DNA of 56,580 bases from Comamonadaceae bacterium (GCA_008080595.1 VIKI01000006.1:1-56580); one strand, 5' to 3'. Shown: positions 35,890-45,714, counted from the first letter of the stretch. The notes: generated by a model from the sequence alone, not told the origin. Made by a program: numbers and translations.

Positions 35890-37116
35890 CTACTTCACCA
35901 GCTGATTGAGCTGAATGATCGGCAATAACACCGCCAGCACGATCAGCATCACCACCAAGCCCATGGCCACAATCAGCAAGGGCTCCAGCAGCGTGGCCAG
36001 TTGCATGGCGCGGCGTTGTACTTCGGTGCTGAGCTGCTTGGCCGCACGCTGCAGCATCACTGGCAATTGCCCGGTTTGCTCACCCAGCCGGGCGAACATG
36101 GAAAGCAGGCCCGGAAAGCGCTTTTTTTGCGCCAGGGCCGAGGCCAGTGGCGCACCTTCGCGCACCAACACCAGGGCATCGAGCGCATCGGTGCGCATGG
36201 CCCGGTTGGACAGTGTCTCGGCTGCCGCCTGCAAGGCTTTCAGAATCGGCACACCCGCCCCGGCCAGCATCGCCAGGGTGCTGGCAAAACGTGCCGAGTT
36301 GTAGCTGCGAGACATCTTGCCCAGAATCGGCAGGTTCAGCCAGGTGGCATCAAATTTTTCATGAAATTGGGCATTTCTCAAGGCCAGTCGTGCGCCAAAA
36401 GCTCCTAAAACAAGAGCAATCAACATCAACCAGCCGTAGCTGCGCACAAAGCTGCTGATACCCATCATGAGCACCGTCAGGAACGGCAAGGCCCGTTTGC
36501 TGCCGGCAAACACATGCGCCACCTGGGGCACGACATAAGTCACCAAAAACAGCACGATCACCACCGCCACCAGCGAGACGATGGCGGGGTAGAGCGCTGC
36601 GCCAATCAGTTTGGACTTGAGGGCCTGCTGCTCCTCCAGATCATCGGCCAGCCGCTCCAGCACCAGCCCCAGGTTGCCGCTTTGCTCACCCGCGCCAATC
36701 ACCGCCACATAAATGTCGGAAAACTCGCGTGGGTGCTGCGACAAGGCTTTGGCAAAGGCCGTGCCGCCATTCACTTCAGCACGCAAGGTGGCCACCAGCT
36801 CGCGCTCGGGGGCTTTTTCGGCCTCGTCAGACAGCGACGACAAGGCCCGCTCCAGCGGCAAGCCGGACGACACCAGGCCCGCCAGTTGGCGGGTCCAGAT
36901 TGCCAGCGCGGTGGAGCCAAACACCCGTTGACTGCGCCGGGTGCTGGCTCCGCTGCGGTGGGCCGCCGTTTCTTGTGCGCTCACGGGTTCGACCTTGAGC
37001 GGCACCAGGGCTTGAGCCCGCAGCTGGGCCCGCGCGGCTTTGGCCGAATCGGCCTCCATCACGCCTTTGCGGGTCTCGCCAGCGTTGCTTAGGGCTTCAA
37101 AAGAATAGACAGGCAT
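35890..37116 (-). CDS. gspF: GspF, type II secretion inner-membrane platform protein
   Basis: 408 residues with the duplicated T2SSF domain: FWTRQLA-like (IWTRQLAGLVSSGLPLERALSSLSDEAE) and FASTLAMLAGAGVPILKALQAAAETLSN, each followed by a cytoplasmic helical bundle. TM segments are at LIGAALYPAIVSLVAVVIVLFLVTYVVP, YGWLMLIALVLGAFGARLAL and LLEPLLIVAMGLVVMLIVLAVLLPI. Ends ..IQLNQLVK. In most relatives gspF directly follows gspE; here two unrelated genes intervene. Confidence 0.95.
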   Translation of the reverse strand: MPVYSFEALSNAGETRKGVMEADSAKAARAQLRAQALVPLKVEPVSAQETAAHRSGASTRRSQRVFGSTALAIWTRQLAGLVSSGLPLERALSSLSDEAEKAPERELVATLRAEVNGGTAFAKALSQHPREFSDIYVAVIGAGEQSGNLGLVLERLADDLEEQQALKSKLIGAALYPAIVSLVAVVIVLFLVTYVVPQVAHVFAGSKRALPFLTVLMMGISSFVRSYGWLMLIALVLGAFGARLALRNAQFHEKFDATWLNLPILGKMSRSYNSARFASTLAMLAGAGVPILKALQAAAETLSNRAMRTDALDALVLVREGAPLASALAQKKRFPGLLSMFARLGEQTGQLPVMLQRAAKQLSTEVQRRAMQLATLLEPLLIVAMGLVVMLIVLAVLLPIIQLNQLVK

Positions 37117-37119
37117 GGG

Positions 37120-37716
37120 TTATTCAACAGGGTTACGCCGGGTGATATTCGCTTCAACTTGACGAGCCAGCGCCAGCGTGTCGCGCAGATTCAGGCGCAA
37201 CATGGCCAAGCCGCCAACATAGCCACCCAAGGCGCTTGTCGCGCGGTGTTCAATCTCGTCGGCAGTGGTCAGACCCAGGCGCACCAAGGCGGAAATATCT
37301 TCCTTGTCGTTGTCGGCGAATCGGGCAATTTTGCTGACTGCAAGATCAACAGGTGAAAGAACATGAAGCTTGATGTGCTCCGTGCCCAGGTTGAGCGCAA
37401 TGGCATCATCAAGGTAGTCCTCGTGCATCAGCGCAAAAGACGAGTTGTAATTGGTGTCAAAGTAAACAGCCTGCTGGGTTCCATCTTCTAGCGTCACGTC
37501 CACAATGAGGTCGTTCGGGATAAAAACCCGGCTGCCAAATTCAGCATCAACATCGGTCGTGACACGACTTGCTGTGTAGAGGTGAACCGCCATCCCTCCC
37601 GCCAAATACACATTGATCGGACTGCGCAGTGAAAGCCGCTCTTCAAGTTGCCTGAGGAGCTCCCGCAATCCTGCGGCCAAGGCAGTGTGGGTATGGAACA
37701 TGGGGGTGGCCGGCAT
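37120..37716 (-). CDS. DUF6036-type nucleotidyltransferase, candidate toxin
   Basis: 198 residues. Minimal nucleotidyltransferase signature near the N-terminus: NVYLAGGMAVHLYTASRVTTDVDAEF (GGxA...R.T.DvD). The middle part VDVTLEDGTQQAVYFDTNYNSSFALMHEDYLDDAIAL and VLSPVDLAVSKIARFADNDKEDISALVRLGL resembles the AbiEii/DUF6036 group, which act as MNT- or AbiEii-like toxins. It is encoded 4 bases after a small helical partner and sits in the gspE-gspF interval, so it is probably carried along with the secretion operon's transcription. Toxicity is inference. Confidence 0.75.
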   Translation of the reverse strand: MPATPMFHTHTALAAGLRELLRQLEERLSLRSPINVYLAGGMAVHLYTASRVTTDVDAEFGSRVFIPNDLIVDVTLEDGTQQAVYFDTNYNSSFALMHEDYLDDAIALNLGTEHIKLHVLSPVDLAVSKIARFADNDKEDISALVRLGLTTADEIEHRATSALGGYVGGLAMLRLNLRDTLALARQVEANITRRNPVE

Positions 37717-37720
37717 GATT

Positions 37721-38011
37721 TCAGTGCCGATGAAACTGGCGCGTCAGCATGTCACGCAAGCGTGGCAGGCTGGTGATCCAGCCGTGCCTGACAACATCTA
37801 CTGGTGCCAATCTTTCTTTGGGGTGTAGGGCGAAATACTGCTCACTGGCCTGCATCAGACTGGTGGATTCACGCGGGAATTGCGAGCGCACGACCATCGC
37901 CGCAGTTTGGAACACATTGGCCTCGCGCTGATCTTGTGCGGTCAGCCCAGCCTGCGTTGCAATGGCGGTACAGCGTGTCAGAAGCGCGGCTTCGATGTCT
38001 CGGGCAGTCAT
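37721..38011 (-). CDS. Small helical partner of the nucleotidyltransferase, candidate antitoxin
   Basis: 96 residues from the internal ATG at 38011 (MTARDIEAALLTRCTAIATQAGLTAQD); the track start at 38047 would overlap the gspE end. The protein is all helical with no recognised fold: ANVFQTAAMVVRSQFPRESTSLMQASEQYFALHPKERLAPVDVVRHGW. The 4-base spacing to the nucleotidyltransferase gene and order (small gene first) fit a type II or MNT/HEPN-like pair. Confidence 0.6.
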   Translation of the reverse strand: MTARDIEAALLTRCTAIATQAGLTAQDQREANVFQTAAMVVRSQFPRESTSLMQASEQYFALHPKERLAPVDVVRHGWITSLPRLRDMLTRQFHRH

Positions 38012-38043
38012 GGGGCCTCCGTTCAAATCGGGATGATACGGGC

Positions 38044-39432
38044 TCAATCGCGCGTAACCCGCAGCAACTCTTCGCGCGAGGTCACCCCAGTGCGCACCAG
38101 GCGTTCGCCGTCTTCACGCATCAGCACCATGCCTGCGGCTTGGGCGGCGTGGCGGATGTCGGCCTCGGAGGCACGGTTGTGGATTTGGGCGCGGATCGCA
38201 TCGTTGGTGACCAGCAGCTCGAAGACACCACTGCGACCGGCGTAACCGGTGTGACCACACTGCTCGCAGCCTTTTCCGCCGCAATGGGTGCACAGCTTGC
38301 GCACCAGACGCTGGGCCAGCACCCCCAGCAGCGAGCTTGACAGCAAGAATGGCTCGATGCCCATGTCGGTCAGGCGGGTCACAGCGCTGGAGGCATCGTT
38401 GGTGTGCAGCGTGGCCAGCACCAGGTGGCCGGTCAGGCTGGCCTGGATGGCGATTTGGGCGGTCTCGAAGTCGCGGATTTCGCCGATCATGATGATGTCG
38501 GGGTCTTGCCGCAGGATGGCACGCAAGGCTTTGGCAAAGTCCAGCTCGATCTTTGGGTTGACCTGGATCTGGCCGACACCGGCCAGCTCATACTCAATCG
38601 GGTCTTCCACCGTCATGATGTTGTTGCGCTTGGCATCCAGGCGGCTCAAGGCCGCGTAGAGCGTGGTGGTTTTGCCCGAACCGGTCGGGCCGGTGACCAG
38701 CACGATGCCGTGCGGCTGGGCCACCAACTGCTCAAATTGTTGCAGCACCTCGCCCTGCATACCCAAGCCTTCCAGGCTGAGTTTGCCCTCGGATTTGTCC
38801 AGCAGACGCAGCACCGCACGCTCACCATGGGCGCTCGGCAGAGTGCTCACCCGCACGTCGACCGCACGGGTGCCAATACGCAGGCTGATGCGCCCGTCTT
38901 GCGGCATACGACGCTCGGCAATGTCCAGCTCGGCCATGATTTTCAGACGCGAGATCAACGCCGCATGCAAGGCCCGATTGGGCTGCACCACTTCGCGCAG
39001 CGTGCCGTCAACCCGGAAACGCACGCTGGAATGGCGCTCGTAGGGCTCGATATGGATGTCACTGGCCCCGTCGCGGGCGGCTTGCGTCAACAGCGCATTG
39101 AGCATACGGATGATGGGCGCATCGTCCGAGGTTTCCAGCAGGTCTTCAATGGCGGGCAGGTCTTGCATCATGCGGCTCAAATCCGCATCACTTTCCACCT
39201 CGTTGACCACCGCCGCCGCACTGGATTCACCTTGCGCGTAGGCCGCGCTGATGCGTTGCACCAAACCCGCGGCCTCCTGGATCTGCAACTTCAGCTGTGG
39301 GTATTTGCGGCACACCTCACTCACCGCCGCCGCATGGGATGCCGGATGCAGCCACAGGGTGAACTGGTCGGCTTCTTCCTCCAGCAACAGCTGGTGGGTG
39401 CGCGCAAAAGCGTAAGGCAGGGGGTAGCGCAT
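38044..39432 (-). CDS. gspE: GspE, type II secretion ATPase
   Basis: 462 residues. N-terminal domain then the secretion NTPase core: [25 protein letters not shown], Walker [17 protein letters not shown], Asp box [22 protein letters not shown], Walker [47 protein letters not shown] four-cysteine zinc motif is visible as [14 protein letters not shown]. Powers pseudopilus assembly through GspL and GspF. It overlaps nothing but ends 33 bases before the start of the inserted pair. Confidence 0.96.
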   Translation of the reverse strand: MRYPLPYAFARTHQLLLEEEADQFTLWLHPASHAAAVSEVCRKYPQLKLQIQEAAGLVQRISAAYAQGESSAAAVVNEVESDADLSRMMQDLPAIEDLLETSDDAPIIRMLNALLTQAARDGASDIHIEPYERHSSVRFRVDGTLREVVQPNRALHAALISRLKIMAELDIAERRMPQDGRISLRIGTRAVDVRVSTLPSAHGERAVLRLLDKSEGKLSLEGLGMQGEVLQQFEQLVAQPHGIVLVTGPTGSGKTTTLYAALSRLDAKRNNIMTVEDPIEYELAGVGQIQVNPKIELDFAKALRAILRQDPDIIMIGEIRDFETAQIAIQASLTGHLVLATLHTNDASSAVTRLTDMGIEPFLLSSSLLGVLAQRLVRKLCTHCGGKGCEQCGHTGYAGRSGVFELLVTNDAIRAQIHNRASEADIRHAAQAAGMVLMREDGERLVRTGVTSREELLRVTRD

Positions 39433-39435
39433 GGT

Positions 39436-41544
39436 CTACTGGCCCAGAGGTTTGAGGTTGCCTGGGGAAGCCGTGCCGGTTTTGCCCGGCGCGGCGGGCA
39501 GCACCGGGGCCTCGTTGACCGGTATCATGGTGCTGGCAGCGGGCTGTGCGTTCTGCATGCCGGAGCGCATCAGGTCGTAGCGATCCATCGAGAGCTTGTC
39601 TGTGGAAGAGGCATCACGCACCACCACCGGGCGCAAAAACACCATCAAGTTGGTTTTTTTGCGGCTGCGTGACTCGCTTTTGAACAGGCTACCAAAGAAA
39701 GGCACGTCCCCCAGACCCGGCACTTTTTCCTGGTTGCCGGCGTATTCGTCTTGCAACAAGCCGCCCAGCACCACAATCGCACCGTCTTCCACCAGCACAT
39801 TGGATTCAATCGTGCGCTTGTTGGTGGTGGGACCATTCGGTGCGTTCACGCTGGAAGCCAGCACATTACTCACCTCCTGGTAAATCGCCATCTTGACGGT
39901 GCCGTTTTCGCTGATTTGCGGCTTCACCTTGAGTGTCAGGCCGACGTCTTTACGCTCAATGGTCTGGAACGGGTTGACCGTGCCCCCCGTGGTGGCCCCG
40001 GTGCTGGTGAACTGGCCGGTGACAAAGGGCACATTCTGGCCGATCACAATCTTGGCTTCTTCATTGTCCAGCGTGAGCAAATTGGGGGTAGACAACACAT
40101 TGCCGCTGCCGGAGTCTTCCAGAAAGCGGGCCAGGAAACCCAGCACATAGACACCGTTGGTTTTTTGCGCCGCACCAATGTTGAGGCCGCGCCCAGGTGA
40201 TACCGTGCCGTTGGCCGCACCGGTGGCCAGATTGATGATGTTTTTGCCGAGGGTGCCAAAGTTGCTGCCCAGCAATCCGACCACACCGCTACCGGCACTG
40301 CCCAAGGGGCCTTGCCACTGGATGCCAAATTCGGCGGCCTTGTCCATGCTGACCTCGGCAATCAGGCTTTCCACAAACACCTGCGCCCGGCGGGCATCAA
40401 GCTTGTCGATGACGGCACGCAATTGCCGGTATTGCGGCTCGGGCGCGGTGATGATGAGGGAGTTGGTAGCCGCATCGGCCTGGATTTGTCCACCGGTAGT
40501 GACTGCCGGAGTCGCTGCAGCCCCGGGTGCAGTGGCGGTTGCCGCTGTCGCTGTCGTAGCCGGGCTGGCACCGCTGCTCATGGCGGCACGCAGGGTCACG
40601 GCCAGCTTGGTGGCATCGGCATTTTTCAGGTACACCACATGGATGTTGCCGGCCGGGCCATTGCTGCTGGAGATATCGGGCTGATCCAGTTTTTGGATCA
40701 TTGAGCGCACCAGTTCAAGCTGAGCACCACTGGCCGCCCGCACAATCAGTGCGTTGGAGCGTGGCTCGGCCATCACCGTGGTTTTGAACGCGGCATCGGC
40801 CGCACCCGCGGGCGCGGCCGACGCACTGGCCCCGATCAGCCGCTGCACCAGCGGCACCAGATCAGCCGCCAGGGCATGCTGCAAGGGAATCACCTCGGCA
40901 TCAGTGGCATTGGCCACGTCCAGCGCGGCAATGATGAGGGACAGGCGGCGCAGGTTGTCGCCATAGTCGGTGATCACCAGCGAATTGGTGCCGGGATTGG
41001 CATTGATGGTGTTGTTGGGGCTGATCAAAGGGCGCAGCACCGGCACCAGGTTGTTGGCCGACTCGTGGTTGAGCTTGAAGATTTGGGTGGCAATCTGGTT
41101 GCTGGCGGGCAGGTTGGCCGAGCTGTTGTCTTGAATCGTCACGCCAGCGCTTTGTAATTTGGCCTCGGCCTCGGGCACCACTTTGTACAGGCCACCCGAC
41201 TCCACCAATGTGTAGCCTTGCAAGCGCAGCGCCGCGATAAATTGGCCCAGAGCTGCCGCGCGGCTGACCGGTTTGTCAGACACCAGCGTGAGCGTGCCTT
41301 TGACACGCGGATCGACCACCACGTTGCGCCCGGTGATACTGGCAAAGGTGCGGGCCACAGCCTCGATCTCGGCCCCCTGAAAATTCAGCGTGACCGCATC
41401 GCTGGCTTTCACCGGGGTCGTCGATTGGGCCAATGATTGCAAGGAAAACAGGCTTGTAGCGCCCGTCAATAAAGCGCAAACAGCTATTGAAACAATAGTA
41501 TTCCTGGATGCAGAAAAGCGGTGTGACATAGGGTACTGACGCAT
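39436..41544 (-). CDS. gspD: GspD, type II secretion outer-membrane secretin
   Basis: 702 residues with a signal peptide (ending SLQSLAQS). N0 domain VTLNFQGAEIEAVARTFASITGRNVVVDPRVKGTLTLVS, then N1-N3 repeats (LVPLVQRLIGAS; HVVYLKNADATKLAVTLRAAMSSG with an Ala/Thr-rich insertion TTATAATATAPGAAATPAVTTG), and the secretin C-domain (VFVESLIAEVSMDKAAEFGIQWQG; VLSTPNLLTLDNEEAKIVIGQNVPFVTGQF; VPGLGDVPFFGSLFKSESR). Part of the signal peptide is encoded by a mosaic repeat. No gspS pilotin is nearby. Confidence 0.96.
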   Translation of the reverse strand: MRQYPMSHRFSASRNTIVSIAVCALLTGATSLFSLQSLAQSTTPVKASDAVTLNFQGAEIEAVARTFASITGRNVVVDPRVKGTLTLVSDKPVSRAAALGQFIAALRLQGYTLVESGGLYKVVPEAEAKLQSAGVTIQDNSSANLPASNQIATQIFKLNHESANNLVPVLRPLISPNNTINANPGTNSLVITDYGDNLRRLSLIIAALDVANATDAEVIPLQHALAADLVPLVQRLIGASASAAPAGAADAAFKTTVMAEPRSNALIVRAASGAQLELVRSMIQKLDQPDISSSNGPAGNIHVVYLKNADATKLAVTLRAAMSSGASPATTATAATATAPGAAATPAVTTGGQIQADAATNSLIITAPEPQYRQLRAVIDKLDARRAQVFVESLIAEVSMDKAAEFGIQWQGPLGSAGSGVVGLLGSNFGTLGKNIINLATGAANGTVSPGRGLNIGAAQKTNGVYVLGFLARFLEDSGSGNVLSTPNLLTLDNEEAKIVIGQNVPFVTGQFTSTGATTGGTVNPFQTIERKDVGLTLKVKPQISENGTVKMAIYQEVSNVLASSVNAPNGPTTNKRTIESNVLVEDGAIVVLGGLLQDEYAGNQEKVPGLGDVPFFGSLFKSESRSRKKTNLMVFLRPVVVRDASSTDKLSMDRYDLMRSGMQNAQPAASTMIPVNEAPVLPAAPGKTGTASPGNLKPLGQ
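41441..41503. repeat. Mosaic repeat inside the gspD signal-peptide coding region
   Basis: Reads aggcttgtagcgcccgtcaataaagcgcaaacagctattgaaacaatagtattc, encoding NTIVSIAVCALLTGATSL on the minus strand. Confidence 0.65.
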
Positions 41545-41548
41545 GAAA

Positions 41549-42287
41549 CTATCCCAAATTGATCACCGAGCGCGCACCGTCGCGCCGCCCGATGATGTTC
41601 AACAAATTCGACAAGGCACTCAGATGCTCTGGCGTGCTGCTGGCCTCTCCCGCAAAACGCAGTTTGCCCCCCACCCACTGGCCTCGGCCAGAGAGTTGCA
41701 GCGGCCCTTTGAGGGTGACCAGCAACAGTTCTGGTGCACTGCCACCGGTGAGAGTGAAGCGGTAACTGCCCATCGGGCTGAGGGTGGACAAGCGCGAGGA
41801 CAGGTCTTGCAGCTGCAATTGCGTTTGCCCGGCCACCTGCAAGCGCCCGGCCGCCCAGGTCAGGCTCAGGCCCTGGGTGCTCAAGGCCAGTTGCCCCTGG
41901 GGAGCCATGGTGTTGAACGGCGTGCCCAAACCGCTGAGCAACTGCGCCGGCCAGGTCGACGGACTGTCAGACAGCGTCACCTGGAACCCACCCCAGCGCG
42001 GCATCAAAGCCACCCGCCACGGCTGCGCCAGGCAGCAACTGGTGTTCAGTTGCAACAGCAGCCCCGACCAGTGCCGAGCCTGACCAGACTGTCCCCCGCG
42101 CATCTTGCAATAACACCTGACCCTGGCTGGCCTGGCCGACCGCAGCGGCCAGCCAATGCGCCGGGGCAAACAGCAGCACACTCAGAACCGCCCCCAGCAG
42201 CAACCCGCTCCAGGCCCAGACCCAAGGCGGCTGCACGCCAGGGCGTGAAAAACGTGAAGAAGGGGGAACGCGGCTCAACCAGCTCAT
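41549..42287 (-). pseudogene. gspN: GspN, type II secretion protein N, frame broken by an internal deletion
   Basis: N-terminal frame from the ATG at 42287: MSWLSRVPPSSRF...WVWAWSGLLLGAVLSVLLFAPAHWLAAAVGQASQGQVLLQDARGTVWSGSALV. C-terminal frame: LQLNTSCCLAQPWRVALMPRWGGFQVTLSDSPSTWPAQLLSGLGTPFNTMAPQGQLALSTQGL...IIGRRDGARSVINLG. In GspN a strand-rich stretch (L.GG.....LPGRL.W.L....) lies between these; it is missing at about 42058-42072 (estimated 25-35 residues) and the frame changes. GspN is dispensable in several T2SS, so loss could be tolerated. Confidence 0.8.
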
Positions 42288-42300
42288 GACATCGTGGCCC

Positions 42301-42780
42301 TTACTGCGCAGGCAATTGCAGCACCAGCGTGCCATCCCAGCCAGCACTGCTGTTGCGCGTCAGGTGCGCCTCTAGCGGAGCCATGTGGGCGTTCAGCCGG
42401 GCACTGGCCAGCCACTGGGCCAATGCGTCGGGAGCCACGGCTTTCAGGGTCAGGGTGACGCGCTCGGCCTGCACCCCCATTTTGGCTCCACTGCCCAGTA
42501 GCTTGACCGAATCTTCCAGTGCACTGCGGGCTTGCGCGGCCGACAACACCGGCTGGGAACGCAAGGCCTGGGCCTGGGCTTGCAACTGCTGCATCTGTTG
42601 CAACTGGGCATCCAACGCCAGATGCTGCGCCGGTGCGGCTTTGAGCAGCTTCAAGGCCGGAGCCAGCGCCACCCACCAGAGCAGCGCCAGCGCCACCACC
42701 CCCAGCGCCAACAGGATCAGCCGCTGTTCACGCCGGGAGACGTTTTGCCAGCGTGTCGATACGTCTTTCATCACACTCAT
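42301..42780 (-). CDS. gspM: GspM, type II secretion inner-membrane protein
   Basis: 159 residues from ATG 42780 (MSVMKDVSTRWQNVSRREQRLILLALGVVALALLWWVALAPALKLL), which overlaps the gspL stop as ATGA. One N-terminal TM helix followed by a periplasmic ferredoxin-like domain (LTLKAVAPDALAQWLASARLNAHMAPLEAHLTRNSSAGWDGTLVLQLP). Binds GspL and stabilises the platform. Confidence 0.93.
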   Translation of the reverse strand: MSVMKDVSTRWQNVSRREQRLILLALGVVALALLWWVALAPALKLLKAAPAQHLALDAQLQQMQQLQAQAQALRSQPVLSAAQARSALEDSVKLLGSGAKMGVQAERVTLTLKAVAPDALAQWLASARLNAHMAPLEAHLTRNSSAGWDGTLVLQLPAQ

Positions 42781-44048
42781 GGCTGGCCTCCGGCGGCAAT
42801 CAGCCACTGATCACCTTGCTGGCTGGCACGCAGGCCAGCGGCTTTGAGCTGGGCTACAAGCCCCTGAGCATCGGCCATATCCGGCCCTTTCAAACGCAAT
42901 TCATTTGCTACATATTCAATAGCTGTTGTCGCATACTCAACGGGCGCTACAGCCGAAAATGATGCCAAAATAGTCTCCAAATCAGTGCCTGAAGCCGTGC
43001 CACTGGCACGCTGCAATGCGGCCACCTCACGGGCCATTTGCAAAGGGGCATCCACCACCACCGGCACTTTGGGGAAGCTGTCTTGCAAGACCGCACGCAC
43101 CGCCAGGCGTTTGGCATTCAGGCTAGCTTGCTCACGCAAGGCCAAAACATTCAGCCCGATCAGATTCACCAGGACCAGAGCCAGCATGGCGAACCGGGCC
43201 AGCCGCCACTGCGGTGCACGGGCAAACTGGCTGAACGCCTGCGCCACACTGGCCCAACGGCGGTCCCGGGCGGCATGGGCCAGGTCAAACTGGGCCAGAT
43301 CCCATGGCGTTTGGGCGGCTTGCAGCAGGCGATCAGCGTGCTGGATCAGTGTCACCGGGCGCTGAAAATACCGCTCAGCCACAGCTGCCACCGCCGGCTC
43401 GGCCACCACTTGAGGCGCATCGGGTGGCGGATGTGCTGCACTGGCCCCGTCCAGCAAGAGCAGGGCTTGGGGGCTTAAACCGGTCACCAGCAACGCGCCG
43501 AAAGCTGCGCCAGCAGTGTCTGCCGTGCCTGGCAAACGCTGCAAACCAGCCACCTGGGGCGCATCGGCCTCACCGGTGACCAGCACCAGCTCTTGCAAGG
43601 CTTGGGGTGTGAACTCGGGCACGATGCGGCTGGCGGCATGCCCGGCTTGCGCCAGCGCATTCAAGACATTTTTGAGCCAGGCCCGGTCACAAGCGGCCAC
43701 CCACATGGGCGCAGCCGAGCTGGCCTGGGGCTGCAAGGCCAGGTGCAACTGGGTCGGGTCGTCCAGCAACTGGTCTTCCAGCACACCTTCCAGAATGCTG
43801 CGCAAGCGGGCACTGGCCTGCTTGCCGCCCAAAGTCCGCGGCAGGCTGCCTTCGGGCAACTTCACCTGATGCCATGACAGCGCCTGCGCGGGCACCAGGG
43901 CCACCACCTCGTCATGCGTGCTGGGCAGCAAGGCCAGGGGTACGCTGGCGTGTGCACTCACCGTCTGGCCATCGGTGCTGAGCACATGGTCAAACAAGGT
44001 GGCCGCATCCAGGGTAACCAGAGGGAGGGAGATGATCAGGGAGGTCAT
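42777..44048 (-). CDS. gspL: GspL, type II secretion inner-membrane protein
   Basis: 423 residues. Cytoplasmic actin-like domain (ALVPAQALSWHQVKLPEGSLPRTLGGKQASARLRSILEGVLEDQLLDDPTQLHLAL), a TM helix (FAMLALVLVNLIGLNVLAL) and a periplasmic ferredoxin-like domain. Recruits GspE and pairs with GspM. Its linker FSAVAPVEYATTAIEYVANELRL derives from a mosaic repeat. Confidence 0.93.
   Translation of the reverse strand: MTSLIISLPLVTLDAATLFDHVLSTDGQTVSAHASVPLALLPSTHDEVVALVPAQALSWHQVKLPEGSLPRTLGGKQASARLRSILEGVLEDQLLDDPTQLHLALQPQASSAAPMWVAACDRAWLKNVLNALAQAGHAASRIVPEFTPQALQELVLVTGEADAPQVAGLQRLPGTADTAGAAFGALLVTGLSPQALLLLDGASAAHPPPDAPQVVAEPAVAAVAERYFQRPVTLIQHADRLLQAAQTPWDLAQFDLAHAARDRRWASVAQAFSQFARAPQWRLARFAMLALVLVNLIGLNVLALREQASLNAKRLAVRAVLQDSFPKVPVVVDAPLQMAREVAALQRASGTASGTDLETILASFSAVAPVEYATTAIEYVANELRLKGPDMADAQGLVAQLKAAGLRASQQGDQWLIAAGGQP
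42901..42965. repeat. Mosaic repeat inside gspL coding sequence
   Basis: Reads tcatttgctacatattcaatagctgttgtcgcatactcaacgggcgctacagccgaaaat, a degenerate but ordered copy, in the periplasmic domain coding region. Confidence 0.6.
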
Positions 44049-44053
44049 GGTTT

Positions 44054-45031
44054 TTATTGTAGAGGCGCGTCCTCGGCGGACACGAGCTCTCGCGTGCGGC
44101 TGAGAGTTTTCACGTTCAGCCCGTCGCGTTGCAACACCGAGCGCTCTTGCAGCGTGGTGGAGCCCATGCGCAATTGCCCGGTAACGCTGAAATAACGTGA
44201 GGCGATGCTGTGCAAGGCCGCATCCAGGCGCAGCTGTGGGTTGCCGATGCGCTGCTCGGCATCGGCCAGGGTGTCGAGCGGTTTGGTGGCGCGTGACTGC
44301 ACCAGCTGGCGTGCCTGCGCCATGTCCAGCCCAGGTATGCTGGCCATCAACACCTCGGGTGGGGCAGTGTTCAGGTTGACCGGCGTTCGCACTGGCAGCA
44401 GCGTGACAAAAGGCGTGATCATCTGAAGGCTGTTGGGTGAAACACCCAGCCAGGCCAGATCACTCACGGTTTGTGGAACCAAGGCCGCTTGGGCATTGGC
44501 TTTGCCAGCGACCTGCGCCACATTGGCTTGCAGCAGGCGCTGTGTCATGCGCTCAAGCTCACTTTCAGACAGGTTGAGGTGCGTGAACAAGCGGCCCCAG
44601 GCGGCCATGCTGGGTTCATGCAGCTTGCCGTTGTCGATCAGGTTGCTCACATTCAGCCGCGCTTGCAGGTCTTGCATGCCCCCGGCCAGGAAAGCCTCCT
44701 GATCTGGGTCATTCTCATCCGTGACCAGGGCCTGGCCGCGTTCGGCCGCCAGAAAAGTCGACAAACGCGCCGGGGCCAGCGGCACGGCCCAGGGCTCGGA
44801 CAGGTGGTCTGCACCGCCTTGGCGGGCATCTTCGCGCAGGATCAGCCGCGCCCAGTCCAGCGCACCGGTCAGTATCCAGGCCGATTGCACCCGGGTGCGC
44901 TGGGCCGATTCAAGTTCGACCCCGCGCCACTGCTGCCACATCATGCCCGCAGCCAGGGTGGCCACCAGCACCACGGTGAGCATGGCCATCAGAATCGCGG
45001 CCCCATGCTGCGCCTTCATCCTGAAACTCAT
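44054..45031 (-). CDS. gspK: GspK, minor pseudopilin
   Basis: 325 residues. Pseudopilin N-terminus HGAAILMAMLTVVLVATLAAGMMWQQW, with Gly-Ala in place of the usual Gly-Phe around the prepilin peptidase site. The large alpha-helical insert domain of GspK follows (LNVSNLIDNGKLHEPSMAAWGRLFTHLNLSESELERMTQRLL; VNLNTAPPEVLMASIPGLDMAQARQLVQSR). Caps the pseudopilus with GspI/J. Its start overlaps the gspJ stop. Confidence 0.94.
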   Translation of the reverse strand: MSFRMKAQHGAAILMAMLTVVLVATLAAGMMWQQWRGVELESAQRTRVQSAWILTGALDWARLILREDARQGGADHLSEPWAVPLAPARLSTFLAAERGQALVTDENDPDQEAFLAGGMQDLQARLNVSNLIDNGKLHEPSMAAWGRLFTHLNLSESELERMTQRLLQANVAQVAGKANAQAALVPQTVSDLAWLGVSPNSLQMITPFVTLLPVRTPVNLNTAPPEVLMASIPGLDMAQARQLVQSRATKPLDTLADAEQRIGNPQLRLDAALHSIASRYFSVTGQLRMGSTTLQERSVLQRDGLNVKTLSRTRELVSAEDAPLQ

Positions 45032-45714
45032 GGGCCACCTCCCAGCACCGGGCGCACCCAGTCACGGGTGAGTGTGCCGCTGAGCGCTTGCCCGCTGGAC
45101 AGGTTCAACACCAGGCGCACACCGTCGGGGGTGGTTTTGACATCCGCAGCGACACCTGGCGCAGCCCCCGCGCCGGGAGTGGCGGCATCAGGCGCACCGG
45201 CACTGGACAAGGGGTTGGTCCAGGCGTTGCCACGGTAGTAAAAGACTTGCCAGGACTCCAGTGCCACGGTGCGCACCTCACGCTGGCGATCATCATCACT
45301 GGGGGTTTGCGCCCAGAGTTGGGCTTTTTGCCAGGCCAGGTCAAGCTCGCCGCGGGTGCGCAACTCGGGTGATTGCCAGCGCAGCCATTGGCCTGCGCCA
45401 TCGATGCTGCGCCGGGCCCAGGCCACCACGTGCAGCCCCGCACCCGCACCAGCGCTGCTGTGGCGCAAGATACGCAGGGCGCGGCCATCCCAATCCAGAC
45501 TGGGGGTGTTGGGCTGCTCGGCCAGTGCGTCCAGGTCGGCCCCCCACTGGCCCAGCGTGACTTGAAGCGCCTGCACATCGTCACTGCGTTGCTGCAATTG
45601 GATTTGCGAGCGGCTGATGCCATCGAGCCCGCGCCAGCTCAGCACCGCCATCAGCGCCATGATGCTGATGGCCACCAGCAATTCAATCAACGTGAACCCA
45701 TGAAGGCGACGCAT
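45028..45714 (-). CDS. gspJ: GspJ, minor pseudopilin
   Basis: 228 residues. Type IV-type prepilin signal RRLHGFTLIELLVAISIMALMAVLSWRGLDGI with cleavage after G. Body contains LQVTLGQWGADLDALAEQPNTPSLDWDGRALRILRHS and SWQVFYYRGNAWTNPLSS, typical GspJ. Overlaps gspI by one base. Confidence 0.94.
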   Translation of the reverse strand: MRRLHGFTLIELLVAISIMALMAVLSWRGLDGISRSQIQLQQRSDDVQALQVTLGQWGADLDALAEQPNTPSLDWDGRALRILRHSSAGAGAGLHVVAWARRSIDGAGQWLRWQSPELRTRGELDLAWQKAQLWAQTPSDDDRQREVRTVALESWQVFYYRGNAWTNPLSSAGAPDAATPGAGAAPGVAADVKTTPDGVRLVLNLSSGQALSGTLTRDWVRPVLGGGP

